Part shown: piece by piece, positions 1 through 9,384 of the stretch | Numbering within the stretch: the stretch's first letter is position 1 | Layout of the letters: each line of letters opens with the position of its first letter | Assembly: GCF_900636765.1 (NCBI RefSeq) | Contig: NZ_LR134313.1 | Span: 2,356,001 to 2,420,000, forward strand | DNA from: Neisseria canis | Lineage (GTDB): Bacteria > Pseudomonadota > Gammaproteobacteria > Burkholderiales > Neisseriaceae | Reading direction: 5' to 3' | DNA: 64,000 nt | Position numbers and translations under genes: made by a program | The notes under the pieces: model-generated | Databases searched by the model: none | Told to the model about the DNA's origin: nothing | Seen by the model: the letters and a program-made list of their open reading frames with translations, nothing else

Positions 1-1754
1 TCACCTTCGCTTCCGCTGTATACGGACCTTCCGGCAATTCGTTCGGCACGTCCACTTCGTAGGTACCGTCCGGTTTAACCGTGGTGGTCACCACTTGGGT
101 GTTGCCGTCTTTGTCGGTAACGGTCACTGTCACTTCCGAACCTGCCGGTGCATCGGTTGTACCGGTAATGGTCGGTGTGGTATCGCCGGTATTGTCCGGT
201 GCGTCTACCGTGATTTGTGGGGCAGTAGTGTCTACGCTGCCTTCATCTTTAGCCGTACCTTCATTACCCGCAGGATCTTTCACCTTCGCTTCCGCTGTAT
301 ACGGACCTTCCGGCAATTCGTTCGGCACTTCCACTTCGTAGGTACCGTCCGGTTTAACCGTGGTGGTCACCACTTGGGTGTTGCCGTCTTTGTCGGTAAC
401 GGTCACTGTCACTTCCGAACCTGCCGGTGCATCGGTTGTACCGGTAATGGTCGGTGTGGTATCGCTGGTATTGTCCGGTGCGTCTACCGTGATTTGTGGG
501 GCAGTAGTGTCTACGCTGCCTTCATCTTTAGCCGTACCTTCATTACCCGCAGGATCTTTCACCTTCGCTTCCGCTGTATACGGACCTTCCGGCAATTCGT
601 TCGGCACTTCCACTTCGTAGGTACCGTCCGGTTTAACCGTGGTGGTCACCACTTGGGTGTTGCCGTCTTTGTCGGTAACGGTCACTGTCACTTCCGAACC
701 TGCCGGTGCATCGGTTGTACCGGTAATGGTCGGTGTGGTATCGCTGGTATTGTCCGGTGCGTCTACCGTGATTTGCGGCGCTGTAGTGTCGATCGAACCC
801 GGGTCGGTTGCGGTCGCTTCATTACCCGCAGGATCTTTCACCTTCGCTTCCGCTGTATACGGACCTTCCGGCAATTCGTTCGGCACTTCCACTTCGTAGG
901 TACCGTCCGGTTTAACCGTGGTGGTCACCACTTGGGTGTTGCCGTCTTTGTCGGTAACGGTCACTGTCACTTCCGAACCTGCCGGTGCATCGGTTGTACC
1001 GGTAATGGTCGGTGTGGTATCGCCGGTATTGTCCGGTGCGTCTACCGTGATTTGTGGGACAGTAGTGTCTACGCTGCCTTCATCTTTAGCCGTACCTTCA
1101 TTACCCGCAGGATCTTTCACCTTCGCTTCCGCTGTATACGGACCTTCCGGCAATTCGTTCGGCACTTCCACTTCGTAGGTACCGTCCGGTTTAACCGTGG
1201 TGGTCACCACTTGGGTGTTGCCGTCTTTGTCGGTAACGGTCACTGTCACTTCCGAACCTGCCGGTGCATCGGTTGTACCGGTAATGGTCGGTGTGGTATC
1301 GCTGGTATTGTCCGGTGCGTCTACCGTGATTTGCGGCGCTGTAGTGTCGATCGAACCCGGGTCGGTTGCGGTCGCTTCATTACCCGCAGGATCTTTCACC
1401 TTCGCTTCCGCTGTATACGGACCTTCCGGCAATTCGTTCGGCACTTCCACTTCGTAGGTACCGTCCGGTTTAACCGTGGTGGTCACCACTTGGGTGTTGC
1501 CGTCTTTGTCGGTAACGGTCACTGTCACTTCCGAACCTGCCGGTGCATCGGTTGTACCGGTAATGGTCGGTGTGGTATCGCCGGTATTGTCCGGTGCGTC
1601 TACCGTGATTTGTGGGGCAGTAGTGTCGATCGAACCCGGGTCGGTTGCGGTCGCTTCGTTACCCGCGGGATCTTTCACCTTCGCTTCCGCTGTATATGTA
1701 CCTTCCAGCAAATCTTTCGGTACATCTACCGCATAAGTGCCGTCATCTTTAACT
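1..1754. repeat. 279-bp tandem repeats (six full copies plus a partial one)
   Basis: Units begin at about 80, 359, 638, 917, 1196 and 1475 and are almost identical. Each encodes one 93-residue Ig-like domain on the minus strand. Two linker variants occur: GTAKDEGSV (in the units near 80, 359 and 917) and ATATDPGSI (near 638, 1196 and 1475). The interleaving of variants points to recombination between copies. Period 279 is divisible by three, so copy-number change keeps the frame. Confidence 0.95.
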
Positions 1755-3562
1755 GTGGTGGTTACTAATTGAGTCACACCCTCTTTATCGGTAATCGTAA
1801 CCGTTACCACAGAACCCGGAGGCACATCATCAGACACCTTACCGGTAATGGTCGGTGTGGTATCGCTGGTGTTGTCCGGTGCGTCTACCGTAATTTGTGG
1901 GGCAGTAGTGTCGATCGAACCCGGATCGGTTGCGGTCGCTTCGTTACCCGCGGGATCTTTAACCTTCGCTTCCGCTGTATATGTACCTTCCGGCAAATCT
2001 TTCGGTACATCTACCGCATAAGTGCCGTCATCTTTAACTGTGGTGGTTACTAATTGAGTCACACCCTCTTTATCGGTAATCGTAACCGTTACCACAGAAC
2101 CCGGAGGCACATCATCAGACACCTTACCGGTAATGGTCGGTGTGGTATCGCTGGTGTTGTCCGGTGCGTCTACCGTAATTTGTGGGGCAGTAGTGTCGAT
2201 CGAACCCGGATCGGTTGCGGTCGCTTCGTTACCCGCGGGATCTTTAACCTTCGCTTCCGCTGTATATGTACCTTCCGGCAAATCTTTCGGTACATCTACC
2301 GCATAAGTGCCGTCATCTTTAACTGTGGTGGTTACTAATTGAGTCACACCCTCTTTATCGGTAATCGTAACCGTTACCACAGAACCCGGAGGCACATCAT
2401 CGGACACCTTACCGGTAATGGTCGGTGTGGTATCGCTGGTGTTGTCCGGTGCGTCTACCGTGATTTGTGGGGCAGTAGTGTCGATCGAACCCGGGTCGGT
2501 TGCGGTCGCTTCATTACCATCCTTATCTTTGATAACAGCATCTGCTGTGTATGTACCTTCCGGCAAATCTTTCGGTACATCTACCGCATAAGTACCGTCA
2601 TCTTTAACCGTGGTAGTTACTACTTGGGTATTGCCATCTTTATCTTTGATAGTAACAGTTACTTCAGAGCCCGGAAGAACATCCTGAGTTACAGTTCCGG
2701 TAATGGTCGGAGTAGTATCGCTAGTGTTATCGGGCGCATCTACAGTAATACCAATAATACTGCCTGGATCTTCCGCTGTTGCAGTATCTTCAGGTGACGA
2801 TTTATCTACTACTGTAGCTGATGCTTTATAAGGCCCGCTCGGCATTTCATCTGTTGGCTCTACAGAATACGTTCCATCTGCTTTAACCGTTGTAGTTAAA
2901 GTATGTGTTTTTCCATCAACAGTATTGCCATTAGCATCTTTAGCAACTTCCGTTACTGTTACCGTTACGACACTACCTTCCACTGCATTTGTTGTACCAG
3001 TAATAACCGGTGTCTTGTCTGCTGTTTGATCAGGAGCAGATACTGTGATTTTTAGAGCATCCTCTGGTGTATCGTCATCACCGCCTCCACCTGCAGCAGC
3101 GGCCAAACCGGCTACAGGAAGAGCAGCCAACGCCCATAGAGGATTCGGAACCCACAATGCACTTGCTACAATCTCACCACCTAAAGCTTGACCTGCAGCC
3201 ACTTCATCGGCCAACATCGTAACAGCTTCTTCCTGCAGCGTACTTTCAGGAATGTAAGGGTACATATTACCGTTTTCATGTAGACCAACCAAAAGGTTGT
3301 CTGCACCATTATTGCCGTAGAATCCTTCAATAATGAGATCCGGATTCTCAATATTCGTACCTTCGAATGCAATTTCCAAATTTTCACCCACACGTTTGGT
3401 CATAATATTTTCAGGACCAAAAGATGTAGCATCATCAATAAATTGATAGTTTACATTTTCTTGGGCAGGAATTCGAAGAGGTGTACCTGTTGCTGTTTGT
3501 AACTGTACTGTTTCAACAGTTGACTTAGCATCATTAATATTTAGCGTAATGCTTCTAGACAT
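1..3562 (-). CDS. giant Ig-like repeat adhesin, type I secretion type, N-terminal part
   Basis: Starts at the complement of 3562 and stays open to the left window edge, so about 1187 residues are visible and the C-terminus is missing. Residues 1-130 form an N-terminal module resembling the BapA-prefix type of large type I secreted adhesins, ending in a Trp/Ala/Gly hydrophobic stretch and a GGGGDDD linker. After that come about eleven Ig-like units of 93-95 residues with recurring motifs VDAPDNT, TPTITG, VTVT, DGTYxVDVP and DPAGNEATATDPGS. This architecture is known from Bap-like surface proteins that mediate adhesion and biofilm formation; function here is inferred. The start follows the lipoprotein gene by 18 bases, so the two are likely co-transcribed. 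The repeats are nearly identical at DNA level, so copy number could vary or be mis-assembled. Confidence 0.85.
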   Translation of the reverse strand, partial: MSRSITLNINDAKSTVETVQLQTATGTPLRIPAQENVNYQFIDDATSFGPENIMTKRVGENLEIAFEGTNIENPDLIIEGFYGNNGADNLLVGLHENGNMYPYIPESTLQEEAVTMLADEVAAGQALGGEIVASALWVPNPLWALAALPVAGLAAAAGGGGDDDTPEDALKITVSAPDQTADKTPVITGTTNAVEGSVVTVTVTEVAKDANGNTVDGKTHTLTTTVKADGTYSVEPTDEMPSGPYKASATVVDKSSPEDTATAEDPGSIIGITVDAPDNTSDTTPTITGTVTQDVLPGSEVTVTIKDKDGNTQVVTTTVKDDGTYAVDVPKDLPEGTYTADAVIKDKDGNEATATDPGSIDTTAPQITVDAPDNTSDTTPTITGKVSDDVPPGSVVTVTITDKEGVTQLVTTTVKDDGTYAVDVPKDLPEGTYTAEAKVKDPAGNEATATDPGSIDTTAPQITVDAPDNTSDTTPTITGKVSDDVPPGSVVTVTITDKEGVTQLVTTTVKDDGTYAVDVPKDLPEGTYTAEAKVKDPAGNEATATDPGSIDTTAPQITVDAPDNTSDTTPTITGKVSDDVPPGSVVTVTITDKEGVTQLVTTTVKDDGTYAVDVPKDLLEGTYTAEAKVKDPAGNEATATDPGSIDTTAPQITVDAPDNTGDTTPTITGTTDAPAGSEVTVTVTDKDGNTQVVTTTVKPDGTYEVEVPNELPEGPYTAEAKVKDPAGNEATATDPGSIDTTAPQITVDAPDNTSDTTPTITGTTDAPAGSEVTVTVTDKDGNTQVVTTTVKPDGTYEVEVPNELPEGPYTAEAKVKDPAGNEGTAKDEGSVDTTVPQITVDAPDNTGDTTPTITGTTDAPAGSEVTVTVTDKDGNTQVVTTTVKPDGTYEVEVPNELPEGPYTAEAKVKDPAGNEATATDPGSIDTTAPQITVDAPDNTSDTTPTITGTTDAPAGSEVTVTVTDKDGNTQVVTTTVKPDGTYEVEVPNELPEGPYTAEAKVKDPAGNEGTAKDEGSVDTTAPQITVDAPDNTSDTTPTITGTTDAPAGSEVTVTVTDKDGNTQVVTTTVKPDGTYEVEVPNELPEGPYTAEAKVKDPAGNEGTAKDEGSVDTTAPQITVDAPDNTGDTTPTITGTTDAPAGSEVTVTVTDKDGNTQVVTTTVKPDGTYEVDVPNELPEGPYTAEAKV
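1755..3060. repeat. 285-bp tandem repeats grading into diverged Ig-like units
   Basis: Units start at 1755, 2040 and 2325. The first two are practically identical over 285 bp (95 residues) and the third has drifted. A further unit at 2610-2888 and one to about 3060 are more diverged. These copies lie closer to the N-terminus of the adhesin. The gradient from diverged (N-terminal) to identical (more C-terminal) suggests homogenisation of the inner repeats. Confidence 0.9.
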
Positions 3563-3580
3563 AGTCTTTCACCTTAATGG

Positions 3581-4489
3581 TTAGTTGTTTTTCTCGCCGT
3601 GCAGAATAATTTCCACTCTACGGTTCGGTTGGTCACATGCTTTGCGCGCTGTAGCATCTTTAGGATGCTTGGCTCGGCAGTCTGTTACGATAAGATCATT
3701 TTCTCCGCGCCCTTCGGAAGTAATCAGATTCGGATCCAATCCGCTTCCAGACAAGGCTTCTTTTACTGTTTTAGCGCGAGCTAAAGACAGTCTATTGTTA
3801 TACTGATCATTACCCTCAGGATCAGTATAGCCAATAACTTGAATACCGCTTATACGGCCAGGATTTTGTTTGATATCCTCAGATACAGCAGCAATCTCCT
3901 GCTTACCTTTGGGCAACATATCCTTATAGCCTGAACGGTCAAATTTAAACAAGGCAGAAGCTTGTAAAGTATATTTCTTCAATACTGTTGAACACTGCTC
4001 TGCTGTTTGCACTCTTGACAGAGTGTGATGTTGGCTCTGAACGCCTTTCATTTCTTGCTCTGCCTGCTCAGGAGAAACAGCTTGCAATGCAGGACGGCCG
4101 TTTTCTCCTTTGACGATTTTGAAGAATGAAACGGCTGCTTCGGGCAAATTATAGTAATCACCTGAATTTGCTTTTTCGTTATAAGCTACGTCTCTATTGG
4201 CAAACTCAGCAAAAAATCTTTGGTTTTGAGCACATACAGTTTCTTGACGATATGCGTTTGGCTGCAATGAACCCAAATATTGACCATTCACATAAACATT
4301 AACGGTAGGGCCTTCGATAGCATCTGCTTGGCGGTAGAACACAACCGAAGATTTATCATCCGGCACACTGGTGCTATAAACGGTATCTGTCGTATCAGTC
4401 CAAACTTCACGGTTTGCATTTTTGTAAACACAACCTGTTGCAAGCAACGGCAGCATCAATAACCACAGTTTTTTATGCTGAATCATCAT
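3581..4489 (-). CDS. OmpA-family outer-membrane lipoprotein
   Basis: A 302-residue protein with a lipoprotein signal peptide: hydrophobic LWLLMLPLLATGC with the lipidated Cys at 20. The C-terminal third (about 170-298) is an OmpA-like peptidoglycan-binding domain, with FKFDRSGY, then IQVIGYTDPEGN, NNRLSLARA and RRVEI in the expected order. The middle part is not recognised. It ends 18 bases before the Ig-like adhesin gene and is read in the same direction, so it is probably the first gene of that operon. OmpA-like lipoproteins often accompany type I secreted adhesins, so a role in anchoring or export of the adhesin is an inference. Confidence 0.85.
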   Translation of the reverse strand: MMIQHKKLWLLMLPLLATGCVYKNANREVWTDTTDTVYSTSVPDDKSSVVFYRQADAIEGPTVNVYVNGQYLGSLQPNAYRQETVCAQNQRFFAEFANRDVAYNEKANSGDYYNLPEAAVSFFKIVKGENGRPALQAVSPEQAEQEMKGVQSQHHTLSRVQTAEQCSTVLKKYTLQASALFKFDRSGYKDMLPKGKQEIAAVSEDIKQNPGRISGIQVIGYTDPEGNDQYNNRLSLARAKTVKEALSGSGLDPNLITSEGRGENDLIVTDCRAKHPKDATARKACDQPNRRVEIILHGEKNN

Positions 4490-5128
4490 TATAAATCTCC
4501 ATTTAATTTAAGCACCGCAATGTTAGAAGTGAATGTGTACCTAAATTACATTTGGTTTAAACACAAGAAACCTTAATTTTACGCGACGACACCAAATCGA
4601 CTTAAATTTTAGTAAAGGACTGTAGGACTCTTTAACAAGCTCATGTGATGAAAGTGCATTGACTTCGTAAAGTTATCCTAGCAAAATCCCAAAACAATTT
4701 TTAAGAGAATGATATGAAATGGCACCGAGATAGATTAATGACATTAAATAACAAAGCACCTATCCCATGTCGAAGCAAAAATAAACGGCCTCCATACTAG
4801 ATAAATGGCATTATACTAAAAATGATTTATCTTGCATATTTTTAGGAAATTTAGTTCATCTTTTAGATAGCTTCCAACTATCATTTTTTTTATTATTTAA
4901 AATCATAAAGTTATAAAATTTATATTTACAAATACAAAACAGAACCCGAACCCTATTTAAATAAACGATTAATTTACATAGAGTTGCATTTTTGACACAC
5001 AACAACAAAAAACGTTTACAGACGCAAGCTTTCCTTCAAGCTATTTTTGAATCAATATTTTGATTAACTTAATTCATGATTTGAACAAATATTTCAGCCA
5101 GTTGATTAAATAAATTTCTTTATCCACC
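4490..5128. other. AT-rich intergenic region
   Basis: About 640 bases between the divergent lipoprotein and smc genes. It is very AT-rich, has no DUS copy and contains no convincing gene. It probably carries the promoters for both directions. The only candidate small frame is 28 codons at 4714-4800 (+), starting MKWHRDRLM, preceded by AAGAGA. I do not call it a gene. Confidence 0.6.
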
Positions 5129-8100
5129 ATGCGCCTTACACATATCAAACTCACCGGTTTCAAATCTTTCACAGACCCTACGACCATTCATGTGCCGGGA
5201 CAATTAGTTGCCGTTATCGGCCCTAACGGCTGCGGCAAATCCAATGTAATTGATGCGGTTCGCTGGGTTTTAGGTGAGGCTTCTGCCAAGCAACTGCGTG
5301 GAGAAAGTATGCAGGATGTAATTTTTAACGGTGCGGCAACACGCCGACCCGCACCCCGTGCATCGGTTGAACTGGTATTTAACAATGCAGACCAATCTTT
5401 GCAGGGACCTTGGGGAAAATATACAGAAGTAAGCATTAAGCGGCAGTTAACCCGACAAGGAGAATCCACTTATTACATCAATAACCAAGTGGTGCGCCGC
5501 CGCGACATCACGGATTTATTTTTAGGTACGGGTGTAGGCGCGCGCGGTTATGCAGTTATCGAGCAAGGCATGATTTCCCGAATCATTGAAGCCAAGCCTG
5601 AAGAATTGCGTGCTTATATAGAAGAGGCCGCCGGCGTGTCCAAATATAAGGAGCGCCGCAAAGAAACCGAAGCCCGTCTGAAAGACACCCGGGAACATCT
5701 GCAACGCCTTTCCGATTTACAAACAGAACTTGCCCGCCAAGTTGAAAAACTGGAAAAACAGGCAGAGACCGCCGAACGCTATCAAACACTGACCGAACAA
5801 CTTGCCCAACAACAAGACTTATTAGATTACACCCAATGGCAGCAATCTCTCGCAGCGGCCGACAAAGCTACCCAACAACACCGTATCTCCCAACAAAAGC
5901 AAGACGAAACTGCCAAACAAAACCAAGCAGCCGGAGAAGCATTGCACGCATTGCGTGACGAAGAACACAAGCAGCAGCAGCAAGCCCAAGAAACAAGCAA
6001 CCAACGGGCTATGTTGCGGGAGCAGATTGCCCGCCTGGAAGAGCAATTGCGCTCCCAACACAACCTGCAACAAAGAATCCAGCGCGACCGCCAAGCCGCC
6101 CAAGCTCAGTTGCAGCGCATTTATTCAGAAAAACAAAATATTCTCAACGAGCTGGAAACTCTAGAAACCGATTTGGAAGACAAGCAGGTCGAGCTGGCAG
6201 AATGGGCGATGCAGGTTGCGGAAAGAGAAGAAAGCCTGCCCGAACTAGAGACCGCGCAAAATACACTAAGCGCTTCTTTCCAAGCCCAACAAGACGAGCT
6301 GAACCGCATCAAAAGAGAACTTGCGCTCAAACAGCAACGGCTTGCCCACGCCAGCCAAACACTGAAGCAGCACGACACACGCAAAGAACGCCTGAATCAA
6401 GAAGCACAATCCCTCAATTTGCCACCCGAAGCAGAAATTTCAGCCGCACAAGAACAAGCCGAAATACTGCAAGCAGAGCATGAACATTATGAACAGCAGC
6501 TGTTAGACAGTGAAGAACGCTATGCCTGTCTGAAAGAAAACGTTCAGACAGGCATAAGTGCATACAACGACTTATACCAAAAACACATCACACTTCAAGC
6601 CGAACAGCAAGCTATCGGCACATTGCTGCAAAACAGCAGCCCAAACCATGACTTTTGGCAGCAGACACCCCACGCTACCGCACCGGCATTATGGGAACAC
6701 ATCAAAGCGCCTGATGACTGGCAGCACGCATTAGCCGCCTTTCTTGAAACAAAATTACAAGCAAAAGCCCTAAATGCTGAAAGTAATTTACCCACACCCT
6801 TGCCGCAAGGCTCTGCAGCATGGTTTTACACCGACTTGTCCTCAAGCCGCAAAACCCAACCGGCACAGGCATTGATCAACCAAATACAAGCCACACAGCC
6901 CTACCAAGCTGCGCTTACATACTGGCTCGACGGCGTTTTATGTGCGCCATCTCTGGATTACGCCCTGCAAAATCGGGAGCGCTTACAAGGCCATCAACGC
7001 TGGCTGACACCCGAAGGCCATCAAATTGATGCCATCGGCGTCGTGCTTTATGCCGAAAAAAACGGACAGAACCTGATTGAGCTGAAAAACCGCCAAGATT
7101 CGCTCAACGAGCAACTCCAAGCCATCGCACCTCTCCTGAAACAGGCCGAGCAGAATAAACAAGAAGCCCAAACTACTATCGAAGCGCATGAAACACAACA
7201 CAAAACATTGCAGGCACAACACCGCCAACATGCCGCACAACTGCACGCAGCACAAGCCAAAGCCACCGAATTGCTCACGCGCACCAACCAAGGGCAGCTT
7301 AGGCGCGAGCACATTGAGCAAGAGCTGCTGCTGCTTGAAGAAGATCAAATCACACTCGAACACAGCAGCGACAGTCTGCAAAACGACATAGAATCGCTCA
7401 CCGAAGCCGCCACCGAATTAGAAAGCCAACAAAATGCACTAAACAGCACACGCCAAAGCCGGCAAAACGAGCTCAAGCAGGCCCAACTCGCCCTACTTGA
7501 AGCAAACCGCCGCTACGGCGTGGTTGAAGTGGCCGTACACAAACAACAGCAGCGCAAACAATCACTGGAGCAGCACATCGCCACACTCGAACAGCAAACA
7601 TTAGATTGGCAAGAACGGCAAACAGAGCTCGCGCTGGCCTATGAAACCGAAGAGCAAGACTGCGAACAGCGCGAAAAACTCGAAGTGCTGACCGAACAAG
7701 TTGCCGTTTTAGAAGAGCAATACCTTGCCATACAGGAATGCCTGTCTGAAACCCAGCAGCGAGGCCGCGAACTGTATGCCAAGCAGCAAACGCTTGCCGC
7801 AGCCCTGCCCCAGCTGCAGGCCGCCACCCAAACCGCCCTGCTGCAACAGCAAGAAGCCTTAATCAATGCCAAACGCCATCACCAAAACTTGGAAGAGCGG
7901 CATGCCGATTTCGATGCGCTTGCCAAACTGGCCGGGAAATCCGGTTTGAAAGAGCTTTCCGGCGGCATCCGCAGCCTGGCGCAACAAATCGAAGCATTGG
8001 GTGCCGTCAACCTCGCCGCCCTTAAAGAGCTGGAAGAAGCGCGCGAACGCGACGGCTATTACCGCAGCCAAAGCGAAGACGTCCAATCCGCCATCGATCT

Positions 8101-8611
8101 ATTGGAAGAAGCCATCGGTCAGATTGACAACGAAACCAAACAGCGCTTCAAAGAAACCTTTGATGCCGTAAATGAAAAAGTACAAACCTTCTTCCCGACC
8201 TTGTTCGGCGGCGGCGAAGCCACTTTACATATGATAGGCGATGACTTGCTCACCGCAGGCGTATCCATTATGGCGCGCCCGCCCGGCAAGAAAAACAGCA
8301 CCATCCACCTGCTTTCCGGCGGCGAAAAAGCGCTAACCGCCATGAGCCTCGTGTTTGCCCTGTTCAGCCTCAACCCTGCACCTTTCTGTCTCTTAGACGA
8401 AGTAGACGCACCGCTTGACGATGCCAACACCGGCCGTTTCTGCAACCTGGTTAAAGAAATGTCGGCGCAAACCCAGTTTCTCTATATTTCACACAACCGC
8501 CTCACCATGGAAATGGCCGAGCAGCTCATCGGCGTTACCATGCAGGAAAAAGGTGTATCGCGCATCGTGGCGGTGGACATCCAGCAAGCCCTCAGCATGG
8601 CGGAGGCCTGA
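5129..8611 (+). CDS. smc: chromosome segregation SMC ATPase
   Basis: Full-length 1160-residue SMC protein, which with ScpA and ScpB compacts and segregates the chromosome. The N-terminal ATPase half has FKSF and the Walker A GPNGCGKSN at about 31-39. Two long Gln/Glu-rich coiled coils flank a hinge at roughly 500-650. The C-terminal half has the ABC signature LLSGGEK followed by Walker B FCLLDEVDAPLDD. ATG is at 5129 and no strong Shine-Dalgarno sequence is visible. Two DUS sites lie inside the coding region: an inverted pair at 6522-6555 encoding YACLKENVQTGIS, and a single copy near 7738. An inverted DUS pair follows the stop. Confidence 0.97.
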   Translation: MRLTHIKLTGFKSFTDPTTIHVPGQLVAVIGPNGCGKSNVIDAVRWVLGEASAKQLRGESMQDVIFNGAATRRPAPRASVELVFNNADQSLQGPWGKYTEVSIKRQLTRQGESTYYINNQVVRRRDITDLFLGTGVGARGYAVIEQGMISRIIEAKPEELRAYIEEAAGVSKYKERRKETEARLKDTREHLQRLSDLQTELARQVEKLEKQAETAERYQTLTEQLAQQQDLLDYTQWQQSLAAADKATQQHRISQQKQDETAKQNQAAGEALHALRDEEHKQQQQAQETSNQRAMLREQIARLEEQLRSQHNLQQRIQRDRQAAQAQLQRIYSEKQNILNELETLETDLEDKQVELAEWAMQVAEREESLPELETAQNTLSASFQAQQDELNRIKRELALKQQRLAHASQTLKQHDTRKERLNQEAQSLNLPPEAEISAAQEQAEILQAEHEHYEQQLLDSEERYACLKENVQTGISAYNDLYQKHITLQAEQQAIGTLLQNSSPNHDFWQQTPHATAPALWEHIKAPDDWQHALAAFLETKLQAKALNAESNLPTPLPQGSAAWFYTDLSSSRKTQPAQALINQIQATQPYQAALTYWLDGVLCAPSLDYALQNRERLQGHQRWLTPEGHQIDAIGVVLYAEKNGQNLIELKNRQDSLNEQLQAIAPLLKQAEQNKQEAQTTIEAHETQHKTLQAQHRQHAAQLHAAQAKATELLTRTNQGQLRREHIEQELLLLEEDQITLEHSSDSLQNDIESLTEAATELESQQNALNSTRQSRQNELKQAQLALLEANRRYGVVEVAVHKQQQRKQSLEQHIATLEQQTLDWQERQTELALAYETEEQDCEQREKLEVLTEQVAVLEEQYLAIQECLSETQQRGRELYAKQQTLAAALPQLQAATQTALLQQQEALINAKRHHQNLEERHADFDALAKLAGKSGLKELSGGIRSLAQQIEALGAVNLAALKELEEARERDGYYRSQSEDVQSAIDLLEEAIGQIDNETKQRFKETFDAVNEKVQTFFPTLFGGGEATLHMIGDDLLTAGVSIMARPPGKKNSTIHLLSGGEKALTAMSLVFALFSLNPAPFCLLDEVDAPLDDANTGRFCNLVKEMSAQTQFLYISHNRLTMEMAEQLIGVTMQEKGVSRIVAVDIQQALSMAEA
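6522..6555. repeat. inverted DUS pair inside smc
   Basis: ATGCCTGTCTGAA and its reverse complement face each other with a short loop, forming a terminator-like hairpin inside the coding sequence. It falls in the first coiled coil, just before the hinge. Confidence 0.9.
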
Positions 8612-8629
8612 GCACCGCAAATCTAAAAT

Positions 8630-8674
8630 ATGCCTGTCTGAAACCTCACTCGGAGCAGATTTTCAGACAGGCAT
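8630..8674. terminator. inverted DUS pair after smc
   Basis: Two DUS arms separated by a loop of about 18-20 bases, starting 18 bases after the smc stop. The long loop makes it a weaker hairpin than the other DUS pairs. Confidence 0.6.
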
Positions 8675-8707
8675 TTGTCTATCTAATAAATAGTTAATCA
8701 TATAATT

Positions 8708-8721
8708 TTGATATGTATCAA
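8708..8721. promoter_or_regulatory. perfect FNR-type site upstream of bacteriohemerythrin
   Basis: TTGATATGTATCAA matches the FNR consensus TTGAT-N4-ATCAA at all ten fixed positions. It lies about 150 bases before the bacteriohemerythrin start. A TATAAT at 8701-8706 overlaps its left edge, so the site could either activate a downstream start or repress that one. The site is seen; regulation by FNR is inferred. Confidence 0.7.
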
Positions 8722-8868
8722 AATCCAAGCAAACCCGCCATACCGCCATCTTGAATTCGCCTTATCCGCATCCTAAAATAATACAAATAAATAGTTGAAA
8801 CTATCATTCGACCAAACATCACCGTATTAAAAACATTTACAAACAACCATCACGAATAGAGAGTAACT

Positions 8869-9270
8869 ATGTCATTTGTACAATGGACTGTTGACCTGGC
8901 AACCGGCTTTGACGATATAGACGAGCAGCACCAACAATTAATCAACCGCATCAACAATTTTTACGATGCCGACCAAACCAAAGACCGCGACCTGATTGCC
9001 AAAGCCCTCAAAGAGCTTATCGACTACACAACCTACCATTTCCAACAAGAAGAAAAAATGCTGGAAGATGCGGGCTACCATTTGCTGGAGCAGCACAAAA
9101 AAGTCCACATCAACTTCCTAAGCCGCGTTGCCACTTACCAAAGCCGTTTTGAAAACGGCGACGACATCGGCGAAGAGCTGCTTACCCTGTTGGACGGCTG
9201 GCTGTTCCGCCATATCCGCATCAACGACCACGGCTACGTCGATCCGGTTAAAAAGTCCGGCGTCAGATAA
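8869..9270 (+). CDS. bacteriohemerythrin
   Basis: A 133-residue single-domain hemerythrin, a non-haem di-iron protein that binds O2 reversibly and may serve oxygen delivery, storage or sensing. The di-iron ligands can be assigned: H21 (DEQH), H57 and E61 (HFQQE), H76 and H80 (HKKVH), H115 (WLFRH) and D120 (RIND). Length is normal for the family. The start is preceded by GAGAG. It is a single-gene unit ended by an inverted DUS pair. The FNR-like site upstream suggests control by oxygen. Confidence 0.95.
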   Translation: MSFVQWTVDLATGFDDIDEQHQQLINRINNFYDADQTKDRDLIAKALKELIDYTTYHFQQEEKMLEDAGYHLLEQHKKVHINFLSRVATYQSRFENGDDIGEELLTLLDGWLFRHIRINDHGYVDPVKKSGVR

Positions 9271-9328
9271 ACCAAGCGTAAAACCGCGAAAAACAGGTTT
9301 GGATGCAAAGGTTTACGCATTTATAATC

Positions 9329-9358
9329 ATGCCTGTCTGAAAACATTCAGACAGGCAT
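9329..9358. terminator. inverted DUS pair terminator
   Basis: ATGCCTGTCTGAA, a 4-base loop and the reverse complement, followed by TT. It lies after bacteriohemerythrin. A TATAAT at 9322-9327 with TTGGAT 17 bases upstream directly precedes it and could start transcription of the next gene. Confidence 0.8.
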
Positions 9359-9384
9359 TTCAGCATATAACACATTATTCACAT

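Noticed and set aside
95..1768. 557-codon open frame on the plus strand through the adhesin repeats
   Set aside because: It is antisense to the Ig-like repeats and stays open only because the repeat period is a multiple of three. The product is Cys/Arg/His-rich with no recognisable fold.
4714..4800. 28-codon frame starting MKWHRDRLM
   Set aside because: Too short, no homologue recognised and no promoter. Chance in a 640-base AT-rich gap is likely.
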